From Ascaphus truei (lineage: Eukaryota; Chordata; Amphibia; Anura; Ascaphidae), in NCBI GenBank assembly GCA_036426205.1, contig CM071568.1:227982777-228046776 (forward strand): a stretch of DNA of 64,000 bases. The letters run 5' to 3'. Each line of letters starts with the position of its first letter. The first letter of the stretch is position 1. The position numbers were made by a program, and so were the translations under genes. Shown here piece after piece: positions 44,983 through 56,197 of this stretch. The notes beneath the pieces were generated by a model. That model was not told the origin of the DNA. It saw nothing but the letters and a program-made list of their open reading frames with translations, and made no database searches.

Positions 44983-46422
44983 CTAAAGATGTGTCCCATA
45001 GTGTCCTCTTTTATAGGTGTCCAATTAGGTCCAATCCTCACCTAATTTGATTGTTGCACATGCGCATTCAATAGTATGTGGAAACCATGTCCATTTGTCC
45101 GCACATGCGCAGTGTGACTTAATAGAAAAAACGAATACAATACTAGGTTAAAAATAACGATCTCAGCTGAAAAAATAAAACAATTATGTGATTGGTGCTT
45201 TAGCAAATAAATGCACTAAAAATGTGCTTGATGTTGTGGTAAATGATTAAAATCTATTCTAAACTATGTGGTGTGTGCTGTGAAATTATGTTGCTATATT
45301 ATTAGGAATAGGATCTAACTGTGTAAGTAGTGTGTATATTTAAGGAGAGTATATGATAATATTGAGAAATGATTTAATTGAAATGTATTACTATACTAAT
45401 ACTAACAATGAAGTGGACATAGATATAATAATATAATAATCCAATATAATAAATAAATATTAATATAGTATAATTTTTCCATCTTAATTCACTATCAGTG
45501 CTTTTACTTTGTTGTTTGTATCCTACGTGGGGTGCCTACTGTCGGTAATGTGTCAGTTTTTCCAGACCATGTGTATTTTGGTGTGTAATTCTAAAGTGAT
45601 AGTGCTTACAAATGGTGTGTATGTGACATACAATACATATACTTTTGTACATTTAAGACAATAATCCATTTACAAATATCAGTGTATAAATATTGGATTC
45701 CAGACAATTTTAATTTTAAATTCTAAATGGATTATTGTCTTAAATGTACAAATATATATGTATTGTATGTCACATACTACACCTATTGTAAGCACTATCC
45801 CTTTAGAATTACCCACAAATATAACACTTCTTTGAAATAACTTTATTCACTATTACCTACTATTAGTCACCCTTCACTTTTTAGTATACACAACAAATTA
45901 AAATCACTTATATAATTAATTTTATAAAATTATACTATATTTAATATATTATTATATTGGATTATATTATTATTATATCTTATGTCACTTCATTGTATAT
46001 TAGTTAATATAGTTAATACATTTCACCATTATTAATATTTCTCAATTTATCATATCTACTCTCCTTAACTATACACCATACTTCACAGTTTAGATCCTAT
46101 TCACCATAATTAGCAATAATTTCCAGCACACCACCACATAGTTTAGAATAGATTTTTAATCATTTACCACAACATCATACACATTTTTAGTGCATTTATT
46201 TGCTAAGCACACTCACATTAATTGTTTTATTTTTTCAGCTGAGATCGTTATTTTAACCTAGTATTGTATTCGTTTTTTGCTATTAAGTCACACTGCGCAT
46301 GTGCGGACAATGGACATGTTTTCCACATACTATTGATGCGCATGTGTCACACATCAAATTAGGGTGATTATTGGACCTAATTGGACACCTAATAAAGAGG
46401 ACACTATGGGACACATCTTTAG

Positions 46423-46468
46423 AACCCCTGAGGAAGAGAGGCAGCTCGCTCTCGAAACGCGTAGGGTT
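46423..46468 (+). ncRNA. Hammerhead-like motif, right arm
   Basis: The plus strand has AACCC (46423-46427), CTGAGGA (46428-46434), a GAGAG/CTCTC stem, GAAACGCGTA (46454-46463) and GGGTT (46464-46468). Helix I is perfect. The predicted cleavage point is after GTA at 46463. One extra A precedes helix II. Confidence 0.55.
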
Positions 46469-47374
46469 AATTTGCTGGGACCCGAATCACTGCGCCTGAA
46501 GTTGTTTCAAAGTGCCGTGCCGTGACGAATCAGCTGTGTTATCGGCTATACCGCAAACCAGCACGAATCTGTCTGCAGCGAATCTACCATCAGCCGCGAG
46601 GAGGGAAAGCAGGGGAGTTAAGCCCACGCAGCCTGGCGTGTGTAGCTGACACTCTTGTCCCCGAACTCGGTGTAACAAGCTGTGTGAGCTGCACATTTTA
46701 CTGTGTTCCCTCTACCACCGCTGCGAGGAGGAACGAGTGCCAAGGGAAACACACGCAGCCTGCGTGTGCAACTATCATCTGGCCCGTGATCCTGGGGCGG
46801 TAGCAGTGTGAGCTGGAAGAGAGAGGGGAATACTCTCAGATATATCCACCGTCTGATTTTATCCTTCGTCCGGTGAGTGGGCACTCCACCTGGTGCAACG
46901 GATTACTGGTCCCATATTAATTGTCCTAAAATGTCCATATTATTTGTATTTTACATTTGTATATGTTTTTATGTCCAGTTTTTTTAAACTATTTTATTAA
47001 ATGTTGGTAATATTCATCTCACCCTTGATCTCAGCTGATATATATTTATTATTTATTAATATTAGTTCACATTATATGTTGTTTGTTTTCATACTTACAG
47101 TATTACACTATGTTTTGTGTTTTTTTATAATTTCTTTAAGCACATCTCTACCGCCTGGAATCCACATCGGTCTCTTCCTGTTGGTGATTATATCCTTTAT
47201 CTGTTGGCGCCTTTTTAATACTAATTTTATTTTTCTCTAGTCTGGTTATCTGACCAGGGGGTCAGTTTTAGTATTTAGGCAGCCCCCTATGTGAGGTATC
47301 CCTCTCAATAGGGTTTGTTCCTGTATATAGTTAGCGCTACCTATTCTGTGTTTATATTTATGTCTTAAATGCCG

Positions 47375-48935
47375 CTTTAAATGTAAAGACTTAATAATAA
47401 TAATAATAAAAATAATAATGGGTTAGTCTGACAATAATGTGTTGTGACTCAGTGGATCTTAGCAGTGATTGACCGCTTGGATTGACCAAGCCCTGGTGAG
47501 TCACGTCACAAAGTGCAGACCGTGTGCTTTTCCTTAGCATGGGGAGGACTGACAGCGATGATATATGCAGGGGTTGCAATGTGAAGGTTCTCGGGTCCAA
47601 AGCACAGCGTACAACTACATTTTAATTTACAGAGTGACACTTTTTATGTTTGAAAAGAAAAAGAACTCATTGTATGAGATAATTCATTGAATTAATTACA
47701 TTACTTTAAATCATTAGAACAAGATATTGTATAATCCTTTCCAAAATGTGGTCCAAATAAATTTGCTCAAATGCTTAACAGCGTTGAAAATGTCTGACAC
47801 AAAACCAAGGCATTGGGAGTACTAATAGATTTCTGAACGTAAAACACCCTGTTCTGTTTTGCAGCCAGTGGACATTGATAAGTACTGTAAACATAGCATT
47901 CGTTTCAATAGACCTGTTTTATCTTTAGACGTACAGTACTGTACTGTATGTACTTACAGCGCTCAGTGATACAAACGTGTTGCAGCAAGGTTTATAAAGC
48001 AACAGAAGACGCTAACCAGCATTTTTATAAAGAATGAAGACTACTAGGTTTAGAATTGCTATACATGCTGGGTGAGTTTATGAAAATGGATTTTAAAAGT
48101 TTACAAAACGCCTTAATGTTATGCTTGATTAGCTTTTAGTTTTATGTTTGATAGCAGTTCTACTGCATATAAAAATAACAGCAAAAACAATCCCTTGAGA
48201 CTAGAAATTATGCTAGAATAAGATTGTGTTACACTAATGCTAAGATTGCTTTTCTCCCTAGCGTCTTGAACTGTGTGCTTATTCTTTTTGTTGTTACAGT
48301 AATGGCAGCTGTAAGCACCAAAATGTACCCTATTGTTATGTGTTCTTTTAGCAATCAATTTGCCTTTGCTGTATATCTAATAGGCTTGTGAGACTTTGGT
48401 TAATGCTGATGTTAAATGTACAATTATATGTTGCCACTTTTGTGTCAGCAAAAAGTAATAATGCCTTTTCAGAAAATAGAAAAGAAACATGTAACATTTT
48501 TATAATGAGGCTCAATAGAAGAAGCTATGGCTTCTTGTTCTTTTATGTCTCAATACATTGTGTAAAGTTTTCTTAGGAAAACCCATTTGATTTGAATCAT
48601 GCTGGGAAAAGAGCAGGGATTATTCCTCATTTAATGAAAGTGTAGTACTGTATAATCGGGGCAGGCTCCAGCAATTTCAGGCCCTATTTTTCTCTCATAT
48701 ACATTAATTCTACTTCTAGTCCCCCAAAAATCTGTCAAATTCTGGTAGCACCAAGTCATACTGTAAATATAAAAGAGAAGTATGTGAAATGGCTGCATCA
48801 AAAGAGCTAAATCAAACATTTTAGTTTACCAAAGTGCTTTATTCCAAAACGACAGCGATACCCAATAGTTTACTATTGATGCATGGGGCAGGGCTTAGTC
48901 ACTGTGTCTGAGGCTAAAAGACTGCTCTGAGCTGC
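47375..48935. other. AT-rich stretch without a recognised gene
   Basis: No gene is visible. An (AAT)n microsatellite lies at 47391-47418. Short frames have no recognisable domain. Confidence 0.35.
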
Positions 48936-49204
48936 CTGATGCCTTACCACATTGGAAGTGCACATTATGTTTTAAAAATGCACTTGTGGCTACTCAGATT
49001 GAAGAGAAAAAAAAAGTGTGTGTGTGCCGAACACGCGCATTTTAAGGGAAACTTTTTTGTCTTTTGTCACTGTTTTGACATAGAAATTGTATTTGTGATG
49101 GTGCTGTTTTTAATAAAAAATCAAAACACTATTTCAGTGCCAAAAGTTTGCGGCGCACACACCTCTTGTTTTAGCTATTTGCACTTCTATATTTATAGTA
49201 ACTG

Positions 49205-49352
49205 TGAATTCCTTGTGTTTGTGTGTGTGTTTCTCTCTGTGTGTGCGTGTCTCTGTATGTGTGTGCGTGTATATGTGTGTCTGTGTTTGTGTCTCTGTGT
49301 GTGTGTCTCTGTGTGTGTGTGGTGTCTCCGTGTCTCTGTGTGTGTGCTGCTG
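49205..49352. repeat. GT-rich low-complexity tract
   Basis: The tract is built of TGTG and TCTCTG words. Frames on both strands (Cys/Val/Ser-rich and Thr/His-rich) are artefacts of the dinucleotide repeat. Confidence 0.85.
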
Positions 49353-50531
49353 CTGGTGCGCCAAGCCGGCGGCTACTGCTCAGGTGCTTTGAGCCGGCGG
49401 CAACTGAGCAGGCACTTGGGAAGCGGATAATGGCTCCTGCGCATACACGCTGAGCACGGAGGCCTCTGCCAACACTGACGTCGCCGACGGCATCTTCTGC
49501 CAGCAGGGCCTACTTATGCAAGTAAGGGAGCTCTAAGAGCTCATTCTGCTCAGAGCCTCTGTAGCGGAAGCAAATACTTCCAAAACGCTTAAAGCAGAAA
49601 AGCTGCTTCACGGAGGTTCCAAGGCATGACATCACGGAACACGTGACACACATACAGTATGAGAAAAGGGGTATGAGTAGAGCATAGGAGAATGCAGCAT
49701 TCTGAAGTGGAAGCAAAGAAAAATGGCAAGGGTATAAACAGTGGTAGTACATTCAGACACTGATCCACGGAACACCTAGAGAGCATATTTTTAAACATGT
49801 GATTTATTGAATTCCCTGCTACGTGTGAGTGTTCATTCATTTTCATTTGCACACTCCCAGGGCAATAAAGAGCAAGATTTTTTTAGACTTTAATAATAAA
49901 CATCAGATAAATACCCACTCATGAGATTAAAAAAAAGATCTCACATGCAGTGAAAGATGAACAAAACAGATGGATTTTAAACTGTGTTAGAAGTCCAATG
50001 ATATCAGAATAGCCGTATGGTAAGAGAATGGCTCCACAGAGGTCCTGTAATCGATGTTGTCAATGTGATATTTGCAATCACCATACAAGTCCCATAATAT
50101 CAGAAAGCGGTGAAATGCAGAAAAAGAATCAGCAGGAATCAATATTTTAAGGGACTTAAAAATGGCTTCCCATTCCATCCAGTGTTTGGATTTGGATACA
50201 AACACAGTGTTCTGAACACAGGAATTAGGGAACAGTCTCAAAGTGCATGAGTACTCAGGCACTGAGCATAAATATAGTCTATGCAGACTCCTAACTCCTA
50301 ATGTCAAAAATACAAATATATTTCTATAAAGACATAAATAGACAACTACATATTAAATAACAAAAAATAAATAAATAAATAGAAGGGGGAGAAAGTACAA
50401 TAAATATATCTATAATACATAAATTAACAAAATGCATATAAAACAGAAACATAAAAAATTAGAATAAACCAAGGAAGTAATTGAACTAAAATGTTAGTGT
50501 CTAAATTCTCATTTAACCTAATTTGGCTAAT
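49353..50531. other. Stretch without a recognised gene
   Basis: It starts GC-rich (duplicated GCCGGCGGC at 49365 and 49393) and becomes AT-rich. No gene, RNA or named repeat is recognised. Confidence 0.3.
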
Positions 50532-51574
50532 TGTCAGGGACTCCAGGTGCGTGATGGATCTCAGTGGGTGGAAAACAGCAGGCAGTAAGTGAGCCAAGTG
50601 GCAAGGTATCGTAGTTGGGTTACGGCAGAGGTCAGAGACAGGCAGCAAGGTAGTGTAGTTGGGTCATGGGCAGAGATTAGAGGCAGGTGGCAAGGTTGCA
50701 TAATCATCAAGGTCACAGGGAGAGGTCGGCAGCGAGGAGGAAGGAAGAGGACGGGAACATAGGAACAGGACAGGAACAGTAAGAAAGTAATATGGGTGCT
50801 CTAGCAACTGGATCAAAAAATTATCTTGAGTGTAACCAGAGATATCCAATGTAGGTAATAATAGTAATATGGAACATATATACAGTCCTGATGTCTTGGA
50901 AATACAAATAAATTGATAAATGTCCCCTGAAGGATTGAAAAAAGGGAGGTGCCCCACACTTGATCAAAACCTCTTTGGGGGTCTCTTCCAAAAACAGAAT
51001 CTTCAATCAGGGTATATTCTACTCACAGTATTAGTATATGCTGCCCACTCCAGGAATATCTCTGTGGCGTGCCAACCGCTGCAGTTCAATCTAGTAGAAA
51101 AGAGTTGAAAAAAGCAGTGTACAGCCAAGGGAAAAGGGTCCAAAAAAATAAAGTATTTACTGTACGAAACGCGTAGGAGAGCTGTGTATCTCCTATTTTT
51201 AACCATGTTATAATAAAGGACAGGAACAGGACTGGGACGCAGGAACAGGGCTGGGACAAGCCGAATACAGGCTTTTATTTATAACCTTATTTATACCTTT
51301 TATTTATAACTAGCACTCAAAAAACAGGATACACGGAACAGGCAATTGGAACAGGTTTATGGCAGACAAGAGTCACCAGAATACAAAACAAAGGCAAAGG
51401 AGAACAGAAGACAGGAAAATATAAAAGGCAGGACAAAGACAGAAGACAGGAAACCATAAGAGAACCAAGAGAAGACAGCAGAGGAATTCCAGAGCAGACA
51501 GGAGTAGCTGCACACCCTGTGGACAAACAAGGAAACTATGATAGAGGGAGAGCTAACTAGATATGTCCGTGACA
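50532..51574 (-). mobile_element. 3' LTR of the IQ-motif element (host of the nest)
   Basis: In plus orientation it runs from TGTCAGGGACTCC to CCGTGACA; on the minus strand it begins TGTCACGGACA. Just upstream on that strand is a purine run GAGAGGAGGAAGTAA (51575-51589), a good polypurine tract, preceded by the end of the reading frame at 51588. GGAACAGGAC-type repeats lie at both sides of the insertion 50780-51217. Without that insertion the LTR would be about 0.6 kb. Confidence 0.6.
50780..51217 (-). mobile_element. Penelope/retrozyme-like insertion in the LTR
   Basis: A 12-bp GGACAGGAACAG occurs at 50768-50779 and 51218-51229 (part of a locally repetitive area, so the duplication is probable, not certain). 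The insert contains CGAAACGCGTAGGAGAGC at 51163, the 3' half of the hammerhead-like motif, but no CTGANGA half. Near its left end the complement reads CCAGTTGCTAGAGCACCC, like the tails of the other elements. Confidence 0.5.
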
Positions 51575-51587
51575 TTACTTCCTCCTC

Positions 51588-54023
51588 TCAAGAGTGTCCT
51601 CCAGACCATCCTCTAAGCTCTTCAGGGTGATATTGATGAAAGACCGACTCAAGGTGAGCCACTTTTGATGGTCTATTGACAGGCAAAAGGGACGAGTTCA
51701 GCAGCTCCAAAGCAGTGTCCCATGAAAACTCTGATTTAATAGCATCACAGACGGACTCGGATGACATCACAGGTATCGTAAACTCTGAAGCCAAGACTTG
51801 CTGTTCAGTCGACTGTAAATACATAGGTATCAGTTCATGATGAGGATCTGAATACTTAGACATGCAGACTGGCAGCAAGGCAGGGAACCCAGGCACAGGC
51901 TGTATAAGCCTTTTGGAAGGCCGACAGGAGGATACAAATCTCTCAGATTTCTCTCTCTTTGAGCACAATGCACATAGCACAGAGGATTGGTCAGAAGCAT
52001 AAAGCTACTCAGATCAGCCCGCAGAAGTTCATGAGGATGCTCTGCCACAAATGGGTTCCAGCCAAAAGACAGCACATGCAGTGACTGAGGGGGTTCAACG
52101 GAAGACTCAGATACTATCCTCTTATTAAGGTCTAGTCCAGTTACACATATCCATCTGTCAGCAACATGCACAGTGACGAGATGGTTCTCAGATTGGCTGT
52201 TGGTAGGAGGCTAGTACATCGGGACAGTTGAGTGCCAGGTTGCATCAACACAGATGCCAGGGAATCCGTGATCAGTAAACTTGTCTTTCTAGTGGGTTTG
52301 TAGGAATCAGCAATGGGTATCTCAGGCGCTGCAGGGAAATTCAAGAGGAGGTGCATTTGTTTTCACAGTGGGAGCATAGGAATTAGCAACTTGTACATCA
52401 GGCTCTGCACAAGAATCAGTGAGAGAATCTTCCACTGATTTGACAGCATGAACATCTGCATCTGACTCGGCATTATTGATCTCCAGCAGCTGAACCTTGG
52501 TGGAGCTCTTATTAGCTCTGACTGTACCCCGTAGAATCTCTCTTTTATAGTCAGAAGATTTGTAGTCTTGTGCCTCTATTTCTCGATGCATTAATATATT
52601 CAGAAAAAGGCACCACTGAATAACTGTAAGGAATCTGCTCCTGGGTTTGGCTGAAACCCTTTCCTTACAGAGCTATGCAGTTTCTAGACAACTCCCTCTT
52701 GAATCTGCAATCAGTATCACCTGTGCTTGCAATCACTGCAGCTCCGTCTCTGTGCTCCATCATTGGAGAAATTCCCTCACACCCCTGTCCTTGGATTGGC
52801 TCCCAGCCCTTCTTATACTGGGTTCTCTCTTGTCCTTGTGTCTGAGCATAAACCAAGTGCTACTTGGATGTAACTGTGTTTGTCACAAGCTACCTGCCTT
52901 AGCCATTCCTTGTAGCCAGCTGCATATCCTCCTTGCAGAGGCCTGCTTCCTGGTTTCTGTGGCCTGCTACATATCCTCCTTGCAGGGGCCTGGTTCCTGT
53001 GCTTAAGTGCTGGATCCCCAGTGCTAACCTTCAGTGTTCCTAGACCGGTCTGCTTACTCCCCTTGCAGAGACCTTCATTATGGGTCGCTCCCATTCTTCA
53101 TGTAGAGGCCATTCCTATACTGCAGCTTCTATGCTGAAGTGCTACGTACCTGCCTTCCTGTTGCCGAACCCCAGCCTGGATATTGTTAACCCTGCCTTCT
53201 CCAAATCTGACCCCGGCTTGTCCACAGACCACTCAGCCTTCTCCAATCCTGAGCCAGCTACGTTTGACCACAGAAATGCACTCCAGACCTGACTCCGTGG
53301 CCTAAGGTCGGTGTATTCACATCCCCACATCAGCCCCGCAGTCCGGTCCCGGTTTGTGGCGAGCACGACCGTTACAATAACCAGTGATGCCTTTCTCATC
53401 ATGCAATAGCGGTTACATCTCTGTCTGTTTCTAGTCACAGACTGAATCTTGATTGTGGCAGCTTTCATAACAAGGAATCTGTTTCAGATCACGTGGACAC
53501 GGTAGAATGACTGGATCTGAATTACACTTCTCACTTGTAACTTGTTTTTTTTTTCCAGCATCTTGTAGAAAGCAGACTGTATCACTGAGACAGCATTGTG
53601 AATGCGCCTATAGGAACGTGCAGCTTGCTTGGTTAGAACGCAGGATCCAGACTGAATCAGACCATAAGCAGCTTTCGTCATATTCCCGTAGCGTCTTTGT
53701 TGCTGAAACATTCTAACGTTTGACTGGAGAACAATCACACATTGCTTAAAATATTCATACTTCCTCATTTGTCGTTCCATTCTCTATATCGACTGAAGAA
53801 TGCAGGATGCTTAATTAATAAGACTGACGAGCCTTCATCCCTCTTTAGGCAGCCTGTATGGCTACAGCTGCGGAGCACTTGCACAGATAACTTTCTCTTT
53901 CCATCCTTCCTTCGATAAGAGCTCTGAAGTTTAGGATGCTTCTCTTCTTTCTTTCAGAGTCTGTTCTGATTTTAGAACGTTCTAACTGGAAACATAGGGA
54001 TTTGCCTCTAATTCTAATGGCAT
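51588..54023 (-). pseudogene. Multi-IQ reading frame of an LTR element (split by a solo LTR)
   Basis: On the minus strand, from 54020 downwards, frames encode repeated IQ-like segments spaced about 20-30 residues apart: AVAIQAA (53869-53849), CVIVLQSNVRMFQQQRRY, AAYGLIQSG, AVSVIQSAFYKMLEKK, SVIQIQSFYRV (53780-53484) and AATIKIQSVTRNRQRC (53468-). The solo LTR 52625-53376 interrupts the frame, and the phase resumes exactly after it. It continues into an acidic region (52591-52322), then frames at 52356-52141, 52171-51830 and 51980-51588, ending next to a polypurine tract and LTR. There are at least two stops and three frameshifts. IQ motifs bind calmodulin or myosin light chains; a captured host-type sequence is inferred. 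Confidence 0.6.
52625..53376 (-). mobile_element. Solo LTR inserted in the IQ reading frame
   Basis: It runs from TGTAAGGAATC to CGTTACA (752 bp) and is flanked by perfect 5-bp ATAAC (52620-52624 and 53377-53381). Removing the LTR and one ATAAC leaves the surrounding frame in register. GAGGCCTGCTTCCTG-type and CCTCCTTGCAG words repeat inside. It is a relative of the LTR at 32703-33351. Confidence 0.8.
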
Positions 54024-54635
54024 TGTAGGCGGAGGCTCACAGAGGTATGCAAGGGAGACTGGTTATGGTGAAATATAATAAGGCTTTTATTGCGCCTGTT
54101 TCCTTAACATCAGGAAGCCATCCAAACAAGGGGTAAACAAAGCTTCTATTCACTTGGGAGTATTTCTAGTGAAATACTATGCAATCCACCACTCCCTTTA
54201 GATATGCATGTCTCCCAGCCCGAAACATATAGCATGAAATGAACAGATATAAAAAGTCTTCTAAATGAAAGTCTTATCTGTTAGCTGGGCTGCTGTAGGG
54301 GAAGCTTCTCTGCTCTCTTGGAACCGCACCCTTGTGTGCACAGGAAATGTCAGGCTCCAGGGTAGAATCTTGTCCCCTTTGTCTTGTGGTCAGCTTGTCG
54401 CTCAAGACATCTGTCCTTCCTTGGTTCAGCCCAGTTGTGGACTAAGGAATCTCTGCTCTGTCTCCAAGTTCAGCTCAGGTGTGAGCTAAGGAGTCTCACT
54501 TCCTTTCTCAAAAGACAGGCTTTTCTAAGCAATCTAATCAGGCAGGTGGTGTTTTTTAATTGACTACCAGCAGTTAACCACCACACTGCTGGATTAGAGG
54601 CACATTACCTGAACAGGGATAACTCCCCTGTTACA
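54024..54635 (-). mobile_element. 3' LTR of the coiled-coil/IQ element
   Basis: In plus orientation it runs from TGTAGGCGGAGG to CCCTGTTACA. On the minus strand it is preceded by AAACAGGGGAGGTA (54636-54650), a polypurine-like tract. Parts (GTGAGCTAAGGAGTCTC, CAGTTAACCA) match the LTRs at 42.1-43.9 kb. Beyond its minus-strand end the multi-IQ frame of the older element begins, so this younger element appears to be inserted in the older one. The 5' LTR would lie past 64 kb. Confidence 0.6.
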
Positions 54636-54639
54636 TACC

Positions 54640-54946
54640 TCCCCTGTTTGTGGGAAGCTCGGGCCAAAGCCCATCCTTCCACTCTCATTCTAGATATCTC
54701 TGTGACTTGAATGAGAGTGGATGGAGGAAGAGAACCCTCAGTCCCGCTGGGATTGGAGCCCTTTCTCCAGTTTATTTGTGTCTCCTCCCGAAGGTGCTTG
54801 AGATCAGCACTCCTCAGTCGCTCGAGGAGGACTTTTTCTAAGTATAGTCTTTTTGCTATGTGCGCGGTCATGAGATTTCCCTCGCGTCGGGTGCTCGTCT
54901 TATTGTAGGCAGACTGTATGGCAGTAGTTGCAGAACATTTAAAAAC
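54640..54946 (-). pseudogene. C-terminal part of the coiled-coil/IQ frame
   Basis: Directly after the AGCCC duplication, the minus-strand frame reads through TTAIQSAYNKTSTRR (IQ-like) and EKVLLERLRSADLKHLREE and stays open to about 54605, just inside the LTR. Its phase is exactly that of the frame ending at 61270 on the far side of the 6.3-kb insertion, so both are parts of one original frame. The same segment, more degraded, is present at 42.7-43.03 kb. Confidence 0.65.
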
Positions 54947-54951
54947 AGCCC
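54947..54951. repeat. AGCCC target duplication, left copy
   Basis: AGCCC here and at 61270-61274 brackets the whole three-LTR block, showing that the block entered as one insertion or expanded after insertion. Confidence 0.75.
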
Positions 54952-55412
54952 TGTGTCAGGGTACATGCAACTACACACGTGGGTTTCTTGACAAGGCTGA
55001 TTTATTTTGCCTTGAAAAATATACAGCACACAAAACAAAAATAGCGCTTTTTCAGCAACAAACGAAAATGGCTTTTCCTTCAGCAAACCAAACAAAACAG
55101 TTTATTTTTAGCAGACAGTTTATATATATGCAGCTACCCTTTTTCTATGCAGGGGACAGACAGTTCACAGTTTCACTACTTTGCTATTCAGACCTTGTTT
55201 TCAGGAATCACTTTAGCAACTTACTCCTCTCTCATCAACAGCCAAGATCCATGTGTCTATAGCCTGGGTTTAAACACACCTTGATTAGGCAGCTGGGATC
55301 CAACTAATTGTCCTGAGGTTCCCAGCTGAAGTTAACCTAGTCAGTGCTGCACCGCAGACTAGACATAGGTTTTCCAGGCATATAACTGGTGGCTTTTATT
55401 TACCCTGTCACA
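54952..55412 (-). mobile_element. Gmr1-like LTR 1
   Basis: On the minus strand it begins TGTGACAGGGTAAATAAAAG and ends GTACCCTGACACA. It is the outer LTR on the left, next to AGCCC. CTTTTATTTACC at its right edge holds the complement of AATAAA. Confidence 0.75.
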
Positions 55413-55449
55413 TTCCTCCCCTGTTAGTGTGTGGCTGGGGCTACGCACG

Positions 55450-56120
55450 GCTGAAGCCCGACCATCCACCCCTTCTCTAGAAAAAGAAGCCCCAAGGAAG
55501 TTCTCCACGAGTCGGACTGCCAAAGCTAGGGTTTCTGCAGCGTGGCGTTTTACCCACGAGCGTGCGGTAGGGGGTATTATTTGTAGAAATTGTTCCAAAA
55601 CCACCTGCTCAAGAATTGCCTCCTTAGTGCACTCCCCGGGTTTTATCCAGCGCGTACACAAGTCCAATAATCACTGAGCGAGGACCCGGGGTCTCATCTT
55701 AGCGGTGTACTTCATGTTCCGGAACTGCTGCCGGTAGGTCTCTGGGGTCAGACCTAAGCGATCCAGTATGGCGGCTTTTACTTGTCGGTAGTCCATTGCC
55801 TGATCTGTAGGGAGGCCCTGATATGAGGCCTGGGCTTCTCCTATGAGGAGCGGGGCCAAAGCAGTTGCCCAGCGATCTGCAGCCCAGCCCTGAGCTTCGG
55901 CCACTCTTTCAAATGTTAGTAAAAAAGCCTCTGGATCCTCATTCGGAGCCATTTTCCTCAGGAGTATCGGGGGTCTGCTGGCCAGTTCTGCACCGGCAGA
56001 CCCTTGGAATTGGGTCAGCAGCTTGGCAATCCGCTCATCCTGTGCTGTCTATAGTCTTTCATCTCTCTCCGCTTGCAGCCGGGCCTGCTCGCACAGAAAC
56101 GCTTTCAACATTTCTTCCAT
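55450..56120 (-). pseudogene. Gypsy gag with SCAN-like domain
   Basis: The likely start is the ATG at 56120 (minus), following the leader and a (GT)n tract. The frame runs through EEMLKAFLCEQARLQ, one TAG, then ERVAEAQGWAADRWATALAP, YRQQFRNMKYTAKMRP, a TGA near 55672, and continues as LCTRWIKPGECTKEAILEQV, LEQFLQIIPPTARSWVKRH. The last part has the spacing and signature of the SCAN dimerisation domain, which is known to derive from a Gmr1-like gag. Beyond about 55490 it joins directly to 3'-end sequence, because pol has been deleted in this unit. Confidence 0.75.
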
Positions 56121-56179
56121 TCTTGTGTGTGTGTGTGTGGCCCTCTAACTGCAGGAGCCTTTTGAAAAAAATTAAATCT

Positions 56180-56197
56180 CATTTCTTGACAACCATA
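56180..56197 (-). promoter_or_regulatory. Probable primer-binding site, left unit
   Basis: Just inside the LTR on the minus strand is TATGGTTGTCAAGAAATGAG; the same sequence lies at about 60755-60774 in the right unit. TGGTTGTCA resembles the complement of a leucine tRNA 3' end, with one extra T. This is a tentative match made without a tRNA database. Confidence 0.4.

Larger units (their letters stand above)
44181..47360 (+). mobile_element. 3.2-kb foldback Penelope/retrozyme-like element
   Basis: A perfect 14-bp ATGTCTTAAATGCC flanks it at 44167-44180 and 47361-47374. The left arm (44181-45676) and right arm (45724-47239) are inverted copies of about 1.5 kb with a 47-bp loop. A 121-bp tail (47240-47360) occurs only at the right and contains TAGTTAGCGCTACC. 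Each arm contains one hammerhead-like motif, in opposite orientation. No polymerase frame is present. The long variable duplications and one-sided tail match the elements at 2.9 and 37.4 kb. Confidence 0.75.

Noticed and set aside
49134..49453. Cys/Val-rich and Thr/His-rich frames
   Set aside because: They are translations of a GT-rich low-complexity tract.
53382..53869. Genuine exon of an ASPM- or myosin-like host gene
   Set aside because: Homologous IQ-like sequence occurs three times in the window next to LTRs and polypurine tracts, with stops and frameshifts and no splice-site evidence; a repeat-borne origin fits better, though a single-copy origin cannot be fully excluded.
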